A DNA stretch of 33,814 nucleotides from Spirochaetota bacterium (GTDB lineage: Bacteria; Spirochaetota; UBA4802; UB4802): assembly GCA_026414805.1 (NCBI GenBank), contig JAOAIH010000025.1:4115-37928 (forward strand), read 5' to 3'. Shown here piece by piece: positions 9,811-18,534 of this stretch. Every line of letters begins with the position of its first letter. Position 1 is the stretch's first letter. Both the position numbers and the translations under genes were made by a program. The notes below the pieces were generated by a model. It saw nothing but the letters and a program-made list of their open reading frames with translations. It had not been told where the DNA came from and did no database searches.

Positions 9811-11949
9811 CGGTGAAGAAATCAAAACCACTGAAGACATTTTTTTACATAAATAGCTATCCTGTGAGGCAATTGGTGTCCCCTGCAGTGTTATATCATC
9901 AGGTGATGGCAGTGAAGTATCCACAACTCGTATCCAGTATGTACCGTTAAATGGCTTTGGCAATGAAAATGTAAGGTCATACTCAGAAGCATTGAAAATG
10001 ATATAGATATCGTTGTCACGTGTACCGGATACAAGCCGAGCGTATTCACCATTAAGGTGCAGAGCAATGGAATGGCTAAAATACCCTAAATCAGGAGCAT
10101 AGCAGTTGACGCCGTGCCACACGCAGTCAGGATCTGTAAATCCCTGTTGAATAGTACCTGCTAAAAAGCGCTTTTGCCGCAGTACCGGGTGGGATTTGCG
10201 AAAATTAATCAGACATTGTACAAAACGCCATATATCCTCAAATTGTTTCCTCCTGTCCCAATTAACCCAGGATATTTCGTTATCCTGACAATAGGCATTA
10301 TTGTTACCGTTCTGGGTTCGTCCCATTTCATCGCCTGCCAGTATCATAGGTACGCCTTGTGAAACAAGCAGTGTGGTAAAGAAATTCTTGATCTGCTGCC
10401 TTCGTATTTTCAGTATTTCAGGTGGAGCATCATGCCCTTCAACACCCCAGTTGTAGCTTAAGTTGTTGTTGTCGCCATCTCTATTGTCTTCGCCATTTTC
10501 TAGGTTGTGCTTTTCGTTAAACGATACTAAATCAAGCATGGTGAAGCCATCGTGGCAGGTGATAAAGTTAATGCTGTGCAACGGGCTTCTGTTTGTACGC
10601 TGATAGATATCAGGGCTGCCAATAATGCGCTGCATAAAATTGGCCACGGTATCATTATCCCTGCGCCAAAAACGGCGAACGTCATCGCGGAATTTTCCAT
10701 TCCATTCAGCCCATCGGCCCGGGAAGTGTCCAATTAAGTATGCTCCACCGGCGTCCCATGCTTCGGCAATAATCTTGGTATTGCGCAGGATTGGGTCTTC
10801 GGATATTTTTTCAATAAGTGGAGGGTTCTGAAGAATATTGCCATCTTGATCTCGCCCAAGAATTGATGCCAGGTCAAACCTGAATCCATCAATGTGCATG
10901 TCCACAACCCAGTAGCGCAAGCAATCCAGTATGAAGTCACGGACAAGTGGATTGTTACAGTTAACGGTGTTGCCACAACCGGAAAAATTTTGATAAAAGC
11001 GCTTATTGTCTTTAAGCATGTAATATATGGAATTATCAAGTCCTTTGAAGCTTATAGTAGGGCCTAAGTGATCGCCTTCAGCAGTATGATTAAATACAAC
11101 ATCTAAAAAAACCTCAATGCCAGCTTCATGAAAATCGCGTATCATTTCTTTAAATTCATTAATTTGCTGTCCCATTGTGCCACTTGATGAGTAGCTTGAT
11201 TTTGGAGCAAAAAAAGCAATGGTACTGTAACCCCAGTAGTTTTTAAGCCGTTCTCCAGTAAACGGATTCACATTAACATTTTCAAATTCATCAAATTCCT
11301 GTATGGGCATAAGTTCAATAGCGGTAACTCCTAGTTCTTTTAGATATGGTATTTTTTCGGCAAGTCCTTTGTAAGTGCCAGGGTGTAATACCTGTGATGA
11401 TGGGTGATAGGTGAATCCTTTCACATGAAGTTCATATATAATGGTATCTTCCATTGGAGTTTGGATAGGGCGGTCGTACCAGTCAAATTCAGTATCAACT
11501 ACAATGCATTTGGGCGATTCTTTATAATTTTTATCCGTGGAAAATGAAAGGTCTTCATCGGGATGTCCTTTTATATAACCACATGCTTTACTGAAATCCC
11601 ATATATGATTACCGCTGATAGCTTTAGCATATGGGTCAAGCAACAGCTTGTTTTTATTGAAACGATGTCCTTGAAGTGGCTGATAGGGTCCGTCAACCTT
11701 ATAGCCATATAACTGCCCTTCTCTAATGCCTGCAATCCAGATGTGCCATATATCACCAGTTTTATTGAGTTTTGGATCCAGTTCAATTTCAATGTATTCT
11801 TCGGTTTCTGAAGAAGCAAAAAGTAGTATTGAAACAGCAGTTGCATGTCGGCTGAATAGTGCAAAGCGTGCACCATGCCTGTCTAGGTGAACGCCTAACG
11901 GTAACGGAGTGCCAGGTAATGTCACAAAATGATGTTTTATTGTGTGCAT
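9805..11949 (-). CDS. glgX: Glycogen debranching enzyme / isoamylase, GH13 family
   Basis: 714 residues from the preferred start, typical for GlgX/TreX. An N-terminal CBM48-like domain (PLGVHLDRHGARFALFSRHA) precedes the GH13 barrel. Barrel motifs are DVVFNHTAEG, the nucleophile Asp in DGFRFDLAS, the acid Glu in IIAEAWDAGG and the third Asp in TCHDGFTMLD; a beta-sandwich ends the protein. It hydrolyses alpha-1,6 branches of glycogen or limit dextrins in the cytoplasm. The frame is open up to 12039, but family members start shortly before the PLG motif, so the ATG at 11949 (MHTIKHHF) is preferred; no ribosome site supports any candidate well. No other glycogen gene is nearby; the gene is alone between two unrelated groups. 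Confidence 0.92.
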   Translation of the reverse strand: MHTIKHHFVTLPGTPLPLGVHLDRHGARFALFSRHATAVSILLFASSETEEYIEIELDPKLNKTGDIWHIWIAGIREGQLYGYKVDGPYQPLQGHRFNKNKLLLDPYAKAISGNHIWDFSKACGYIKGHPDEDLSFSTDKNYKESPKCIVVDTEFDWYDRPIQTPMEDTIIYELHVKGFTYHPSSQVLHPGTYKGLAEKIPYLKELGVTAIELMPIQEFDEFENVNVNPFTGERLKNYWGYSTIAFFAPKSSYSSSGTMGQQINEFKEMIRDFHEAGIEVFLDVVFNHTAEGDHLGPTISFKGLDNSIYYMLKDNKRFYQNFSGCGNTVNCNNPLVRDFILDCLRYWVVDMHIDGFRFDLASILGRDQDGNILQNPPLIEKISEDPILRNTKIIAEAWDAGGAYLIGHFPGRWAEWNGKFRDDVRRFWRRDNDTVANFMQRIIGSPDIYQRTNRSPLHSINFITCHDGFTMLDLVSFNEKHNLENGEDNRDGDNNNLSYNWGVEGHDAPPEILKIRRQQIKNFFTTLLVSQGVPMILAGDEMGRTQNGNNNAYCQDNEISWVNWDRRKQFEDIWRFVQCLINFRKSHPVLRQKRFLAGTIQQGFTDPDCVWHGVNCYAPDLGYFSHSIALHLNGEYARLVSGTRDNDIYIIFNASEYDLTFSLPKPFNGTYWIRVVDTSLPSPDDITLQGTPIASQDSYLCKKMSSVVLISSPV

Positions 11950-12163
11950 AAGTATAAATATATCTTTTGTTTTTGAATACTTAATCCTGACAAACATTAC
12001 TCTTGTATAGGGTAAACAGTCAATGCAAATTTTTATCAATTAGACATGGTATACTGCATCTTTGGCTATGCACAGATGGCTTGCTGGTTTGTATTAATTC
12101 AATTTTTTTATGCAAGCCTAATCGTTTTATAAGAAATATTAATATAATTTTTTAAAAAATTTC

Positions 12164-12191
12164 TTGACAAACATATCACATGTAATATCAT
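12164..12191 (+). promoter_or_regulatory. Putative sigma-70-type promoter of the sugar-acid operon
   Basis: TTGACA at 12164-12169, 16 bases, then TATCAT at 12186-12191 (five of six matches to TATAAT). It lies 42 bases before the preferred start codon of the first operon gene, in an AT-rich gap. An in-frame TTG inside this -35 box could be mistaken for a start codon. Confidence 0.5.
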
Positions 12192-12210
12192 CAGACCAGC
12201 TGATAATCAG
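12190..12210 (+). promoter_or_regulatory. Candidate operator: three ATCAG half-sites
   Basis: ATCAG (12190-12194), five bases, CTGAT (12200-12204), one base, ATCAG (12206-12210): overlapping inverted repeats that touch the -10 box and the likely transcription start. The position suits a repressor; the GntR/FadR protein encoded two genes later is the obvious candidate ligand-responsive binder, by inference only. Confidence 0.45.
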
Positions 12211-12232
12211 AACAATTAGAGATGAAAAAAGC

Positions 12233-13231
12233 ATGATTAAAATTGCAGAACTTATCCCTCCCCGCCCATCGCCACTGTGGAAGCTGGTGAAACAGTGTGG
12301 GGTAGAACATGTGGTGGGGGGTATGCAATTGTATGCAGGATGGGAGTCGCTCCCTAAAGACTTTTGGCCATGGAGTTACAATTCATTAGTGCATATTAAA
12401 ACTGCATATCACGATGCAGGATTTAAACTGGAGGTTATTGAATCCCGTCCACCAATGGAAAAAATTAAGTTAGGCCTTCCCGGCAGGGATGAAGAAATTG
12501 AAAATATCATAATGCTTATACAAAACATGGGCAAACTTAGCATTCCTGTATGGTGCTATGAGTGGATGCCTGTGTTTGGATGGACAAGAACTTCAACTAC
12601 TACGCCAATTCGCGGTGGCGCGCTGGCAACTTCGTATGACCATTCACTGATGGAAAATGCTCCAATGACCGAATATGGAGTAATCACAGAAGAAACATTA
12701 TGGAAAAATCTTGAATATTTTTTAAAAGCTGTAATACCAGAAGCTGAACGCGCAGGGGTTAAACTTGCCATGCATCCGGATGATCCACCTCTCTCGCCTA
12801 TCCGTGGTGTGGCACGAATTATGTGTTCGGTTGAAAATTTCCAGAAGCTTATAGATCTTTATCCAAGTCCAGCCAACGGCATTGCGCTATGCCAGGGAAA
12901 CTTTGCACTTATGACAGATGATCTTCCATCTGTAATCAGAAAGTTTGGAAGGCAGAAAAAAATATTTTTTGTTCACTTTAGAAATGTGAGGGGAACTGCA
13001 TACAAGTTTACTGAAACGTTTCACGATGATGGGATGATTGATATGTATGAATGCATGAAGGCATACTATGAGATTGGCTACGATGGGGTAATGCGTCCTG
13101 ATCATGTTCCCACTATGGAGGGAGACAGCAACGATAATCCTGCATACTCGTCAATAGGCAGGCTCTTTGCTTTGGGATATATGAAAGGTTTATTGGAAGC
13201 AGTTGAAAAAAGCCAAAAGGTCAAACGGTAA
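12233..13231 (+). CDS. uxuA: Mannonate dehydratase-type enzyme (UxuA family)
   Basis: 332 residues with the TIM-barrel motifs of D-mannonate dehydratase: a start on KIAELIPPRPSPLWKL, the metal-site segment KLAMHPDDPPLSPIRG, a conserved LCQGNFA, and the HFRNVRG and RPDHVP segments near the end. UxuA converts D-mannonate to 2-keto-3-deoxygluconate in hexuronate breakdown. The reading frame is open back to a TTG at 12164, but that TTG is the -35 box; ATG at 12233 starts the family-typical MIKIAEL and has GAGAT upstream. It is first in a nine-gene run that also encodes a KDG-type kinase, which supports the role. Slightly short for UxuA, so a sister activity on a related sugar acid is possible. 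Confidence 0.82.
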   Translation: MIKIAELIPPRPSPLWKLVKQCGVEHVVGGMQLYAGWESLPKDFWPWSYNSLVHIKTAYHDAGFKLEVIESRPPMEKIKLGLPGRDEEIENIIMLIQNMGKLSIPVWCYEWMPVFGWTRTSTTTPIRGGALATSYDHSLMENAPMTEYGVITEETLWKNLEYFLKAVIPEAERAGVKLAMHPDDPPLSPIRGVARIMCSVENFQKLIDLYPSPANGIALCQGNFALMTDDLPSVIRKFGRQKKIFFVHFRNVRGTAYKFTETFHDDGMIDMYECMKAYYEIGYDGVMRPDHVPTMEGDSNDNPAYSSIGRLFALGYMKGLLEAVEKSQKVKR

Positions 13232-13939
13232 ATGTATATGGATACCATACAGCCAGTAAAGCGAAGCAAACTTACAGAATCCATAGTCAATGTGCTTTTG
13301 ACTAATATTAAAAATGGCACTCTTGCACCCGGGAGTAAATTGCCGCCCGAGCGCGAATTGATGAAGAAATTACAGGTGGGGCGTTCCACATTGCGTGAAG
13401 CAGTACAATCGCTTGCACTGATGGGCATATTGGATGTAAAACCAGGCGAAGGAACATTTGTAAGAGCTATCTCCAAAGAAGAAATCATTGGGCCTCATAT
13501 CTTTGTTCCAATAATTGATAATGAAAGTATGGCAGATTTTTTTGAAGCACGCCTTTTGATAGAACCGCGCATTGCTGCATTGGCAGCTTTGCGAAGGAAT
13601 GAGCAGGATATAGTAGCAATTGAACAGACATTGTCAAAAACAAAGCAAAGTATAAATAGCGGTGGGGATGTGGATCGATGGGCAGGACAGTTCCATTTAC
13701 AGATTGCAAGAGCTTCTAAAAATATTGTATGCGTCCGCTTTCTTGAAGCTATACTCTCATTTCTTGTGGGCAAAAGGGAAAATGCCGAGCACAGTAAAGA
13801 CTTTTTGCAATGGGAATATGAATCGCATGAACGCATCTTTAAAGCAATTACAAAAGGAGATGATACTAAAGCGTATAAAGCCATGGAGGAGCATATACAG
13901 GCAGTTTTGCAGTGGTATAAAAAATTAGATATTGTATGA
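13232..13939 (+). CDS. GntR-family (FadR/FCD type) transcriptional regulator
   Basis: 235 residues. A winged helix-turn-helix at about 12-75 (GSKLPPERELMKKLQVGRST, ending in PGEGTFV) is followed by an FCD ligand domain (about 90-225) whose metal-binding pattern is visible as FH in QFHLQIARASKN, SHERIF and the final EEHIQAV. FCD regulators of this kind (UxuR, ExuR, LgoR) typically bind sugar acids such as fructuronate or related metabolites and repress their catabolic operon. Its ATG follows the stop of the dehydratase gene directly; an in-frame ATG at 13238 is an alternative. It most likely controls the promoter at 12164. Confidence 0.88.
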   Translation: MYMDTIQPVKRSKLTESIVNVLLTNIKNGTLAPGSKLPPERELMKKLQVGRSTLREAVQSLALMGILDVKPGEGTFVRAISKEEIIGPHIFVPIIDNESMADFFEARLLIEPRIAALAALRRNEQDIVAIEQTLSKTKQSINSGGDVDRWAGQFHLQIARASKNIVCVRFLEAILSFLVGKRENAEHSKDFLQWEYESHERIFKAITKGDDTKAYKAMEEHIQAVLQWYKKLDIV

Positions 13940-13958
13940 TGTACAACGGAGGTTTGCT

Positions 13959-16799
13959 GTGTATTGCAAAATTTTGTGTGTGCTAATTGCAATTGGATTT
14001 TATACAGGCGCATTTGCTGATACACCCATTTCAATCACACCAACACCATTAGTGTATAAATACCGCTCTACCTATATGCAACGATTCATTATTGAATCAC
14101 ATCAAGAATATGATGGGGAGATAGTTATTACAATTGATGGCAATGTAACAAAAACAAAAATTACACAAAAAACAAAATTCATTGCTGTTGATTGTAAACG
14201 CGATTTGGTAGGCTCATTTTCAAATGTCAAATTGGTGCTGCGCAAAAACGGTGTGATTGCGGCGCAGCATTCCATCACAATTCCCCCGGTAAAGAATTGG
14301 AAAATCTATTGTGTGCCCTTTGCACATATCGATATAGGCTTTACGCAATCGCAAAAAAATATACAAAAACAGAATCTGCAAAATGTTGAAACGCACCTTG
14401 AGCTTTGTAAAAAGACGCAACGCTATCCGCAGAACTCACAATTTAAACTTTTTACAGAAGTAAGCTGGCCTGTTATTGAGTATCTTAATGCAAAAGAAAT
14501 ACCACAGGAAAGAAAAAATGCGCTCATTGTGCAACTTAAAAAAGGCAATTTTGAGTTGGGAGCATTTGTTATCTCCCATCAAAATCGGTTTATGAGCCCG
14601 TATGCTCTGCTTGCATCATTGCAACATACGCTGAAAATTGCACATGCACATAGCATCCCCGTCAAAACTGCCTGCATACACGATGTGATGGATTTTTCTA
14701 AATTACCAAAAGTGCTATACGCAAATAACATTCCATATTGTATGATTGGTCCAAACGATTCGCGGTATAAAGTGCCACCTCTTTTTTATTTAGCTTCTCC
14801 TGATAAAAGCGCAAAAATTTTGGTATGGCATACGGTGGGCCTCAATGGATATGGTGAAAATTTTGATTTGAATATGCGGCTGACACTGCCTTTCAACGAC
14901 GAAAAATTTACCCTCATGGAAAATAGCATTGCACGTCACTTAGCACAGCTTGAAAAAGGATATCCAACAGAAGAGATCTTGCGATATTATGATTACAATC
15001 AAGCCCACTGGAATTACCCTTACGATGCCTATCTTTTACCATATTACCCTTCTGAAGGTGGCGACAATCAACCCCAAACAATTACGCCTTCAGAGATTGC
15101 TAAAAGATGGAATGAAAAATTTATAAATCCAAAGATAATTATTGCAACACCAAAAGAATTTTTTGAATATGTGGCAGAAAAATACACTGGTCAAATCCCG
15201 CTACTACAAGGGGAACTGCCACCATTCTGGGGCGAACAGATATACCTGGATTTTATTCAGGTTGATCCAGAGCGCCTGTCTATCAATTACTGGTACGATA
15301 CTGAAGTGTTTATGCGCGGAGTAGATATGGTGCAACTCATACTTCGCGGCAATCCTGTTGAAAGTAGCAAACACATAGACCAAATCCTTGATGGCTACAT
15401 GGCAATCATACTCAACAATGACCACAATCCAAGACCCGTGCCTTTTGGGAAAACGCACTATACGTCGCAGGATGTGAAAGACTGGATGCACACCCGCAAC
15501 AGATGGGTATATACGCCTTTAGGCACTTTAAAAGATGCCAAATATCCTGAGCATAGTCACAAAGCACAAGGAGAATGGACGTTGCTTCCCGTGCACACAA
15601 ATCCTGTTACTCTGGACAATGCATTTTACCGCATTTTATTTGATACCAGTAAAGGGTGCATTGTCAGCATATTTGACAAACAGCTACAAAAAGAATGGGT
15701 GAATGCCAAGCATCAGTACGGTTTTAATCAATATGTGATTGGCGTTCGCGGCGAAAATGTGGCACAACGCAATTACTTTGAAACCATCCAGGGATTTAAA
15801 AAAGTTACGTCAACATTATATACTAATAGCAACAATGATTACAGAATAGTTGTTGAGGGGTCAGAGCGATCATACTACAAGGGGATGGATGTACTTTCAC
15901 AATTTTTACACAATGCCTTTGGGGTAAAGCTTCCACCGTTTTTATTAAAAATAGCGTACTTTTTCTATCAGCTGTTTACGCCGTCGCTTTCGCTTACACA
16001 GGAAATTATCATTCCCGCACAGCAAAAGCGCATTGATTTTGTTCAGCATTTTACAGGAACTGCACCACAAATTGCCGAACATTACATTTCCTATCCTGTG
16101 GCTGCAGAGGAGTTGTTGTATGATTCAGCATTTTCTGTTGTGAAATGGGGAAGCAATGAGACAGAAAGCACCCTTATCCCTGCTGTGAAAAATGTTGCAC
16201 CATTTAGAAGCATCAACGATACGCTTTTCCCATTTCAGTGGATGCATGGGGTGCCTTCATCTTTTCATTGTGATGGGTTTGTCATGCACAAAGACCGCTT
16301 GCACTATGCGGTGTTTATCCCACACAATAGCAAGGCGATAGTACCTGATAAAAACTCAAATGCATTTTATCATTGCTGCATTGGATGGTCGCTGTGGGGC
16401 ACAGTAGGCCTTGGACGAAATTTACCAGAAACTATCGCATTTAAAAGTACCTTTACAAGCTTTACCGCAAAAACGAAAAATGAAGCCATAGCTACCGCGT
16501 ATAATTTTAGTTTTGATCAGCTGGGCTTCAATAGGCCAGTGACGTTTGAGACCCACAATGCAAATGTACGGGTTATCTATAATCAGCCAGTTGCAAGAAA
16601 TAAAGTTGTGATAGGTGTTTTTGAATTATCAGGCACAACACAGACCGCTCAACTACGTGTGAATACAAAACGTGCGTTACACGCATATTATTCTGATATC
16701 AATGGGAAAAAGATCAAACCAGCCAAACTATTTAACACTTCAATTTCAGTACGTTTGAATCCGCACCAGCTTTCGTTTATAACATTGGAATTATTATAA
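13959..16799 (+). CDS. Secreted glycosyl hydrolase family 38-like protein (alpha-mannosidase type)
   Basis: 946 residues. The start is a GTG at 13959, with GGAGG at 13948-13952 six bases before it; this start makes residues 1-20 a clean signal peptide ending in GAFA. After a small beta domain, a GH38-type catalytic region begins at about residue 118 with the H-x-D pair in AHIDIGF (His123, Asp125). The nucleophile candidate is Asp242 or Asp245 in HDVMDFSKLP, in place of the common D-x-FG pattern, so substrate use may differ. The C-terminal half is the beta-sandwich region of GH38. It probably cleaves alpha-mannoside or a related sugar from a glycan outside the cytoplasm. It lies 19 bases after the regulator gene, inside the sugar-acid operon. 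Confidence 0.7.
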   Translation: MYCKILCVLIAIGFYTGAFADTPISITPTPLVYKYRSTYMQRFIIESHQEYDGEIVITIDGNVTKTKITQKTKFIAVDCKRDLVGSFSNVKLVLRKNGVIAAQHSITIPPVKNWKIYCVPFAHIDIGFTQSQKNIQKQNLQNVETHLELCKKTQRYPQNSQFKLFTEVSWPVIEYLNAKEIPQERKNALIVQLKKGNFELGAFVISHQNRFMSPYALLASLQHTLKIAHAHSIPVKTACIHDVMDFSKLPKVLYANNIPYCMIGPNDSRYKVPPLFYLASPDKSAKILVWHTVGLNGYGENFDLNMRLTLPFNDEKFTLMENSIARHLAQLEKGYPTEEILRYYDYNQAHWNYPYDAYLLPYYPSEGGDNQPQTITPSEIAKRWNEKFINPKIIIATPKEFFEYVAEKYTGQIPLLQGELPPFWGEQIYLDFIQVDPERLSINYWYDTEVFMRGVDMVQLILRGNPVESSKHIDQILDGYMAIILNNDHNPRPVPFGKTHYTSQDVKDWMHTRNRWVYTPLGTLKDAKYPEHSHKAQGEWTLLPVHTNPVTLDNAFYRILFDTSKGCIVSIFDKQLQKEWVNAKHQYGFNQYVIGVRGENVAQRNYFETIQGFKKVTSTLYTNSNNDYRIVVEGSERSYYKGMDVLSQFLHNAFGVKLPPFLLKIAYFFYQLFTPSLSLTQEIIIPAQQKRIDFVQHFTGTAPQIAEHYISYPVAAEELLYDSAFSVVKWGSNETESTLIPAVKNVAPFRSINDTLFPFQWMHGVPSSFHCDGFVMHKDRLHYAVFIPHNSKAIVPDKNSNAFYHCCIGWSLWGTVGLGRNLPETIAFKSTFTSFTAKTKNEAIATAYNFSFDQLGFNRPVTFETHNANVRVIYNQPVARNKVVIGVFELSGTTQTAQLRVNTKRALHAYYSDINGKKIKPAKLFNTSISVRLNPHQLSFITLELL

Positions 16800-16812
16800 A
16801 GGAGGTACGTTT

Positions 16813-17517
16813 ATGGCACCAGTATATTCGTATGATGAAATTATAAAGCTCTGCGAGCGTCTTGAAAAAACGTATACGCCTGCAGTATGCGACACACTTG
16901 ATGAGATGGGATTTATGCATCAGGCATTGTGCTCAGGGTTTACGCCAATCATGCCAAAGGCTGCTATAGCTGGGCCTGCATTTACCATGGAGGAAGCAAA
17001 AACGCGAAAAAGCACGCGATTAAAAGAGTATGACCCTGAATTTGTTGCAAAGGTGCTTGAGGATCTCTTTGGCACCATGCAAAAAGGGCAGGTGGTAGCA
17101 GTCAATACCAATGAATTTTACGGCGCTGGTGCATGGGGCGAGCTTATGTCAACTACCTGCAAGTACTTTGGTGGAGTGAAAGGTGCAGTGGTTGATGGAC
17201 CTATCCGCGATATAAATCGAATTCTTGAAATTGAATTTCCAGTATGGGCACGTGGCAATATTCCAACGGATTCAATAGGAAGGGTTGATCTTGTGGGAAT
17301 TGGTGGCCCTATATGGTGTGGCGGCGTGAGGGTAAATCCCGGTGATATTATCTTTGCTGACTGTGATGGGGTAGTAGTTATTCCCATAAAGGATGTTGAT
17401 TTAAAGGAAGTAGTGGAAAAGGCAGAAGAAGTGGTACAGGCAGAGAGACGTTCGCGCCAGGAAATACGGCAGGGCAAGTCACTTCTTGATGTGTACCGTA
17501 AATACGGAAAGCTGTAA
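16813..17517 (+). CDS. RraA / HMG-aldolase family protein
   Basis: 234 residues. The family core GGVKGAVVDGPIRDI (Arg and Asp bind substrate and metal), the preceding GAWGELMSTTCKYFG, and GDIIFADCDGVVVIP are intact. Annotated members act as class II 4-hydroxy-4-methyl-2-oxoglutarate aldolase or oxaloacetate decarboxylase, or as the RNase E regulator RraA; the old label demethylmenaquinone methyltransferase is misleading. AGGAGG at 16800-16805 precedes the ATG. Since the operon makes and phosphorylates a 2-keto-3-deoxy acid but shows no KDPG aldolase, this pyruvate-aldolase relative is a reasonable candidate for the cleavage step (inference). Confidence 0.82.
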   Translation: MAPVYSYDEIIKLCERLEKTYTPAVCDTLDEMGFMHQALCSGFTPIMPKAAIAGPAFTMEEAKTRKSTRLKEYDPEFVAKVLEDLFGTMQKGQVVAVNTNEFYGAGAWGELMSTTCKYFGGVKGAVVDGPIRDINRILEIEFPVWARGNIPTDSIGRVDLVGIGGPIWCGGVRVNPGDIIFADCDGVVVIPIKDVDLKEVVEKAEEVVQAERRSRQEIRQGKSLLDVYRKYGKL

Positions 17518-17532
17518 TGTAAGGAGCTGTCT

Positions 17533-18510
17533 ATGAAAACAGTAGTAGTTACCGGATGTTCTGGATATCTGGGACAACATGTAGTGCAAACGTTGCTCCG
17601 TGAAAAGTATGCAGTTACTGGCGTTGATATAAAGGAATCACCTGCAGAAGGGCAGAGCAATTTTACGTTTGTGAAAGGCGATATCGTTGATAGCGAATTG
17701 GTAATGAAAGCCTGCAACAATGCTACTGCTATAATACATTGTGCTGCTGCGCTTGCGCAATTTGTCAAAGATGCACAGCGTATGTATGATATAAATGTTG
17801 TTGGTACAAGGAACATCGTTGAAGTGTGTAAAAAGCGTGCAATTAAACAACTTGTCTTCATCTCGTCAGTTGAGGTGTATGGCATTGATGTTCCCGTTCC
17901 ATGCCCTGAAGATGCACTGCTTAACCCTGTGTGCCCGTATGGAGTACACAAAGTTATAGGTGAGCACATGTGCATGGAATTAGCAGATAAAGGGCATGGT
18001 GTTGCAATTCTACGGCCACCAACAATAAATGGTCCAGGGCAAAATGAGCCTTTTTTAGTGGCACAAATGGAAGCAGTGTATAAGGGAAAACCTGTGATAC
18101 TGCCAGGTGGTGGTAAAACAAAATTACAGATGGTGGATGTGCGCGATGTTGCACAGGCAGTGCTGCTATCTCTAAAAAAAATAAACAGGGGATTGCTCAT
18201 TGCAAATATTGCAAGCGATAATGTCCCAACACTACACCAGCTTGTTTCAGCTCTCTTTACACATGCAGGTAAAAAAGAAAAGATAATCTCAGTGCCTGCT
18301 GCGTTAGCCCGTGCACTTGTTAAAGGATTGTCACGTATCAAGCTTTCGCCTCTAGAGCCGCAACATTTAGAGATAGCGCTGCGAGATTATGTATTTGATA
18401 ACACGCGTGCAAAGAAAGTGTTAGGCTGGAAACCAACTAAAAACGATATTGAAAGCGCTATTGATGCGTATGAGTGGTTTGTCAACAGTTCCCGAAAAGA
18501 AATAAATTAA
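17533..18510 (+). CDS. NAD-dependent epimerase/dehydratase (extended SDR)
   Basis: 325 residues. The N-terminal Rossmann motif is VTGCSGYLGQH, Asp35-region GVDIKES points to NAD(H), the catalytic set is SSVEVYG with YGVHK (Tyr-x-x-x-Lys). Extended SDRs include sugar epimerases, nucleotide-sugar dehydratases and uronate dehydrogenase. In this operon a role in oxidising or epimerising a free sugar acid is more likely than nucleotide-sugar work, but the substrate cannot be read from the sequence. It follows the RraA-like gene by 15 bases with an AAGGAG ribosome site. Confidence 0.82.
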   Translation: MKTVVVTGCSGYLGQHVVQTLLREKYAVTGVDIKESPAEGQSNFTFVKGDIVDSELVMKACNNATAIIHCAAALAQFVKDAQRMYDINVVGTRNIVEVCKKRAIKQLVFISSVEVYGIDVPVPCPEDALLNPVCPYGVHKVIGEHMCMELADKGHGVAILRPPTINGPGQNEPFLVAQMEAVYKGKPVILPGGGKTKLQMVDVRDVAQAVLLSLKKINRGLLIANIASDNVPTLHQLVSALFTHAGKKEKIISVPAALARALVKGLSRIKLSPLEPQHLEIALRDYVFDNTRAKKVLGWKPTKNDIESAIDAYEWFVNSSRKEIN

Positions 18511-18534
18511 AAAATTGTATTAGGAGGTTTGCCT

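Noticed and set aside
12078-12118. GGCTTGC ... GCAAGCC inverted repeat upstream of the sugar operon
   Set aside because: Seven-base arms with a 27-base loop and no T-tract; too weak to call a terminator or attenuator.
12164-12232. N-terminal extension of the mannonate dehydratase from a TTG
   Set aside because: The TTG is part of a TTGACA box and the added residues do not resemble the family start.
13012-13023. Perfect palindrome TGAAACGTTTCA
   Set aside because: It resembles a LacI-type operator but lies deep inside the mannonate dehydratase coding sequence, at conserved codons, away from any promoter.
13495-14034. 179-residue open frame on the minus strand
   Set aside because: Antisense to the GntR regulator, Cys/Ser-rich, no recognisable domain.
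17118-18341. 407-residue open frame on the minus strand
   Set aside because: It lies antisense to the RraA-like and epimerase genes, is rich in Ser, Thr, Cys and Pro without any motif, and has no ribosome site; it mirrors the codon bias of the real genes.
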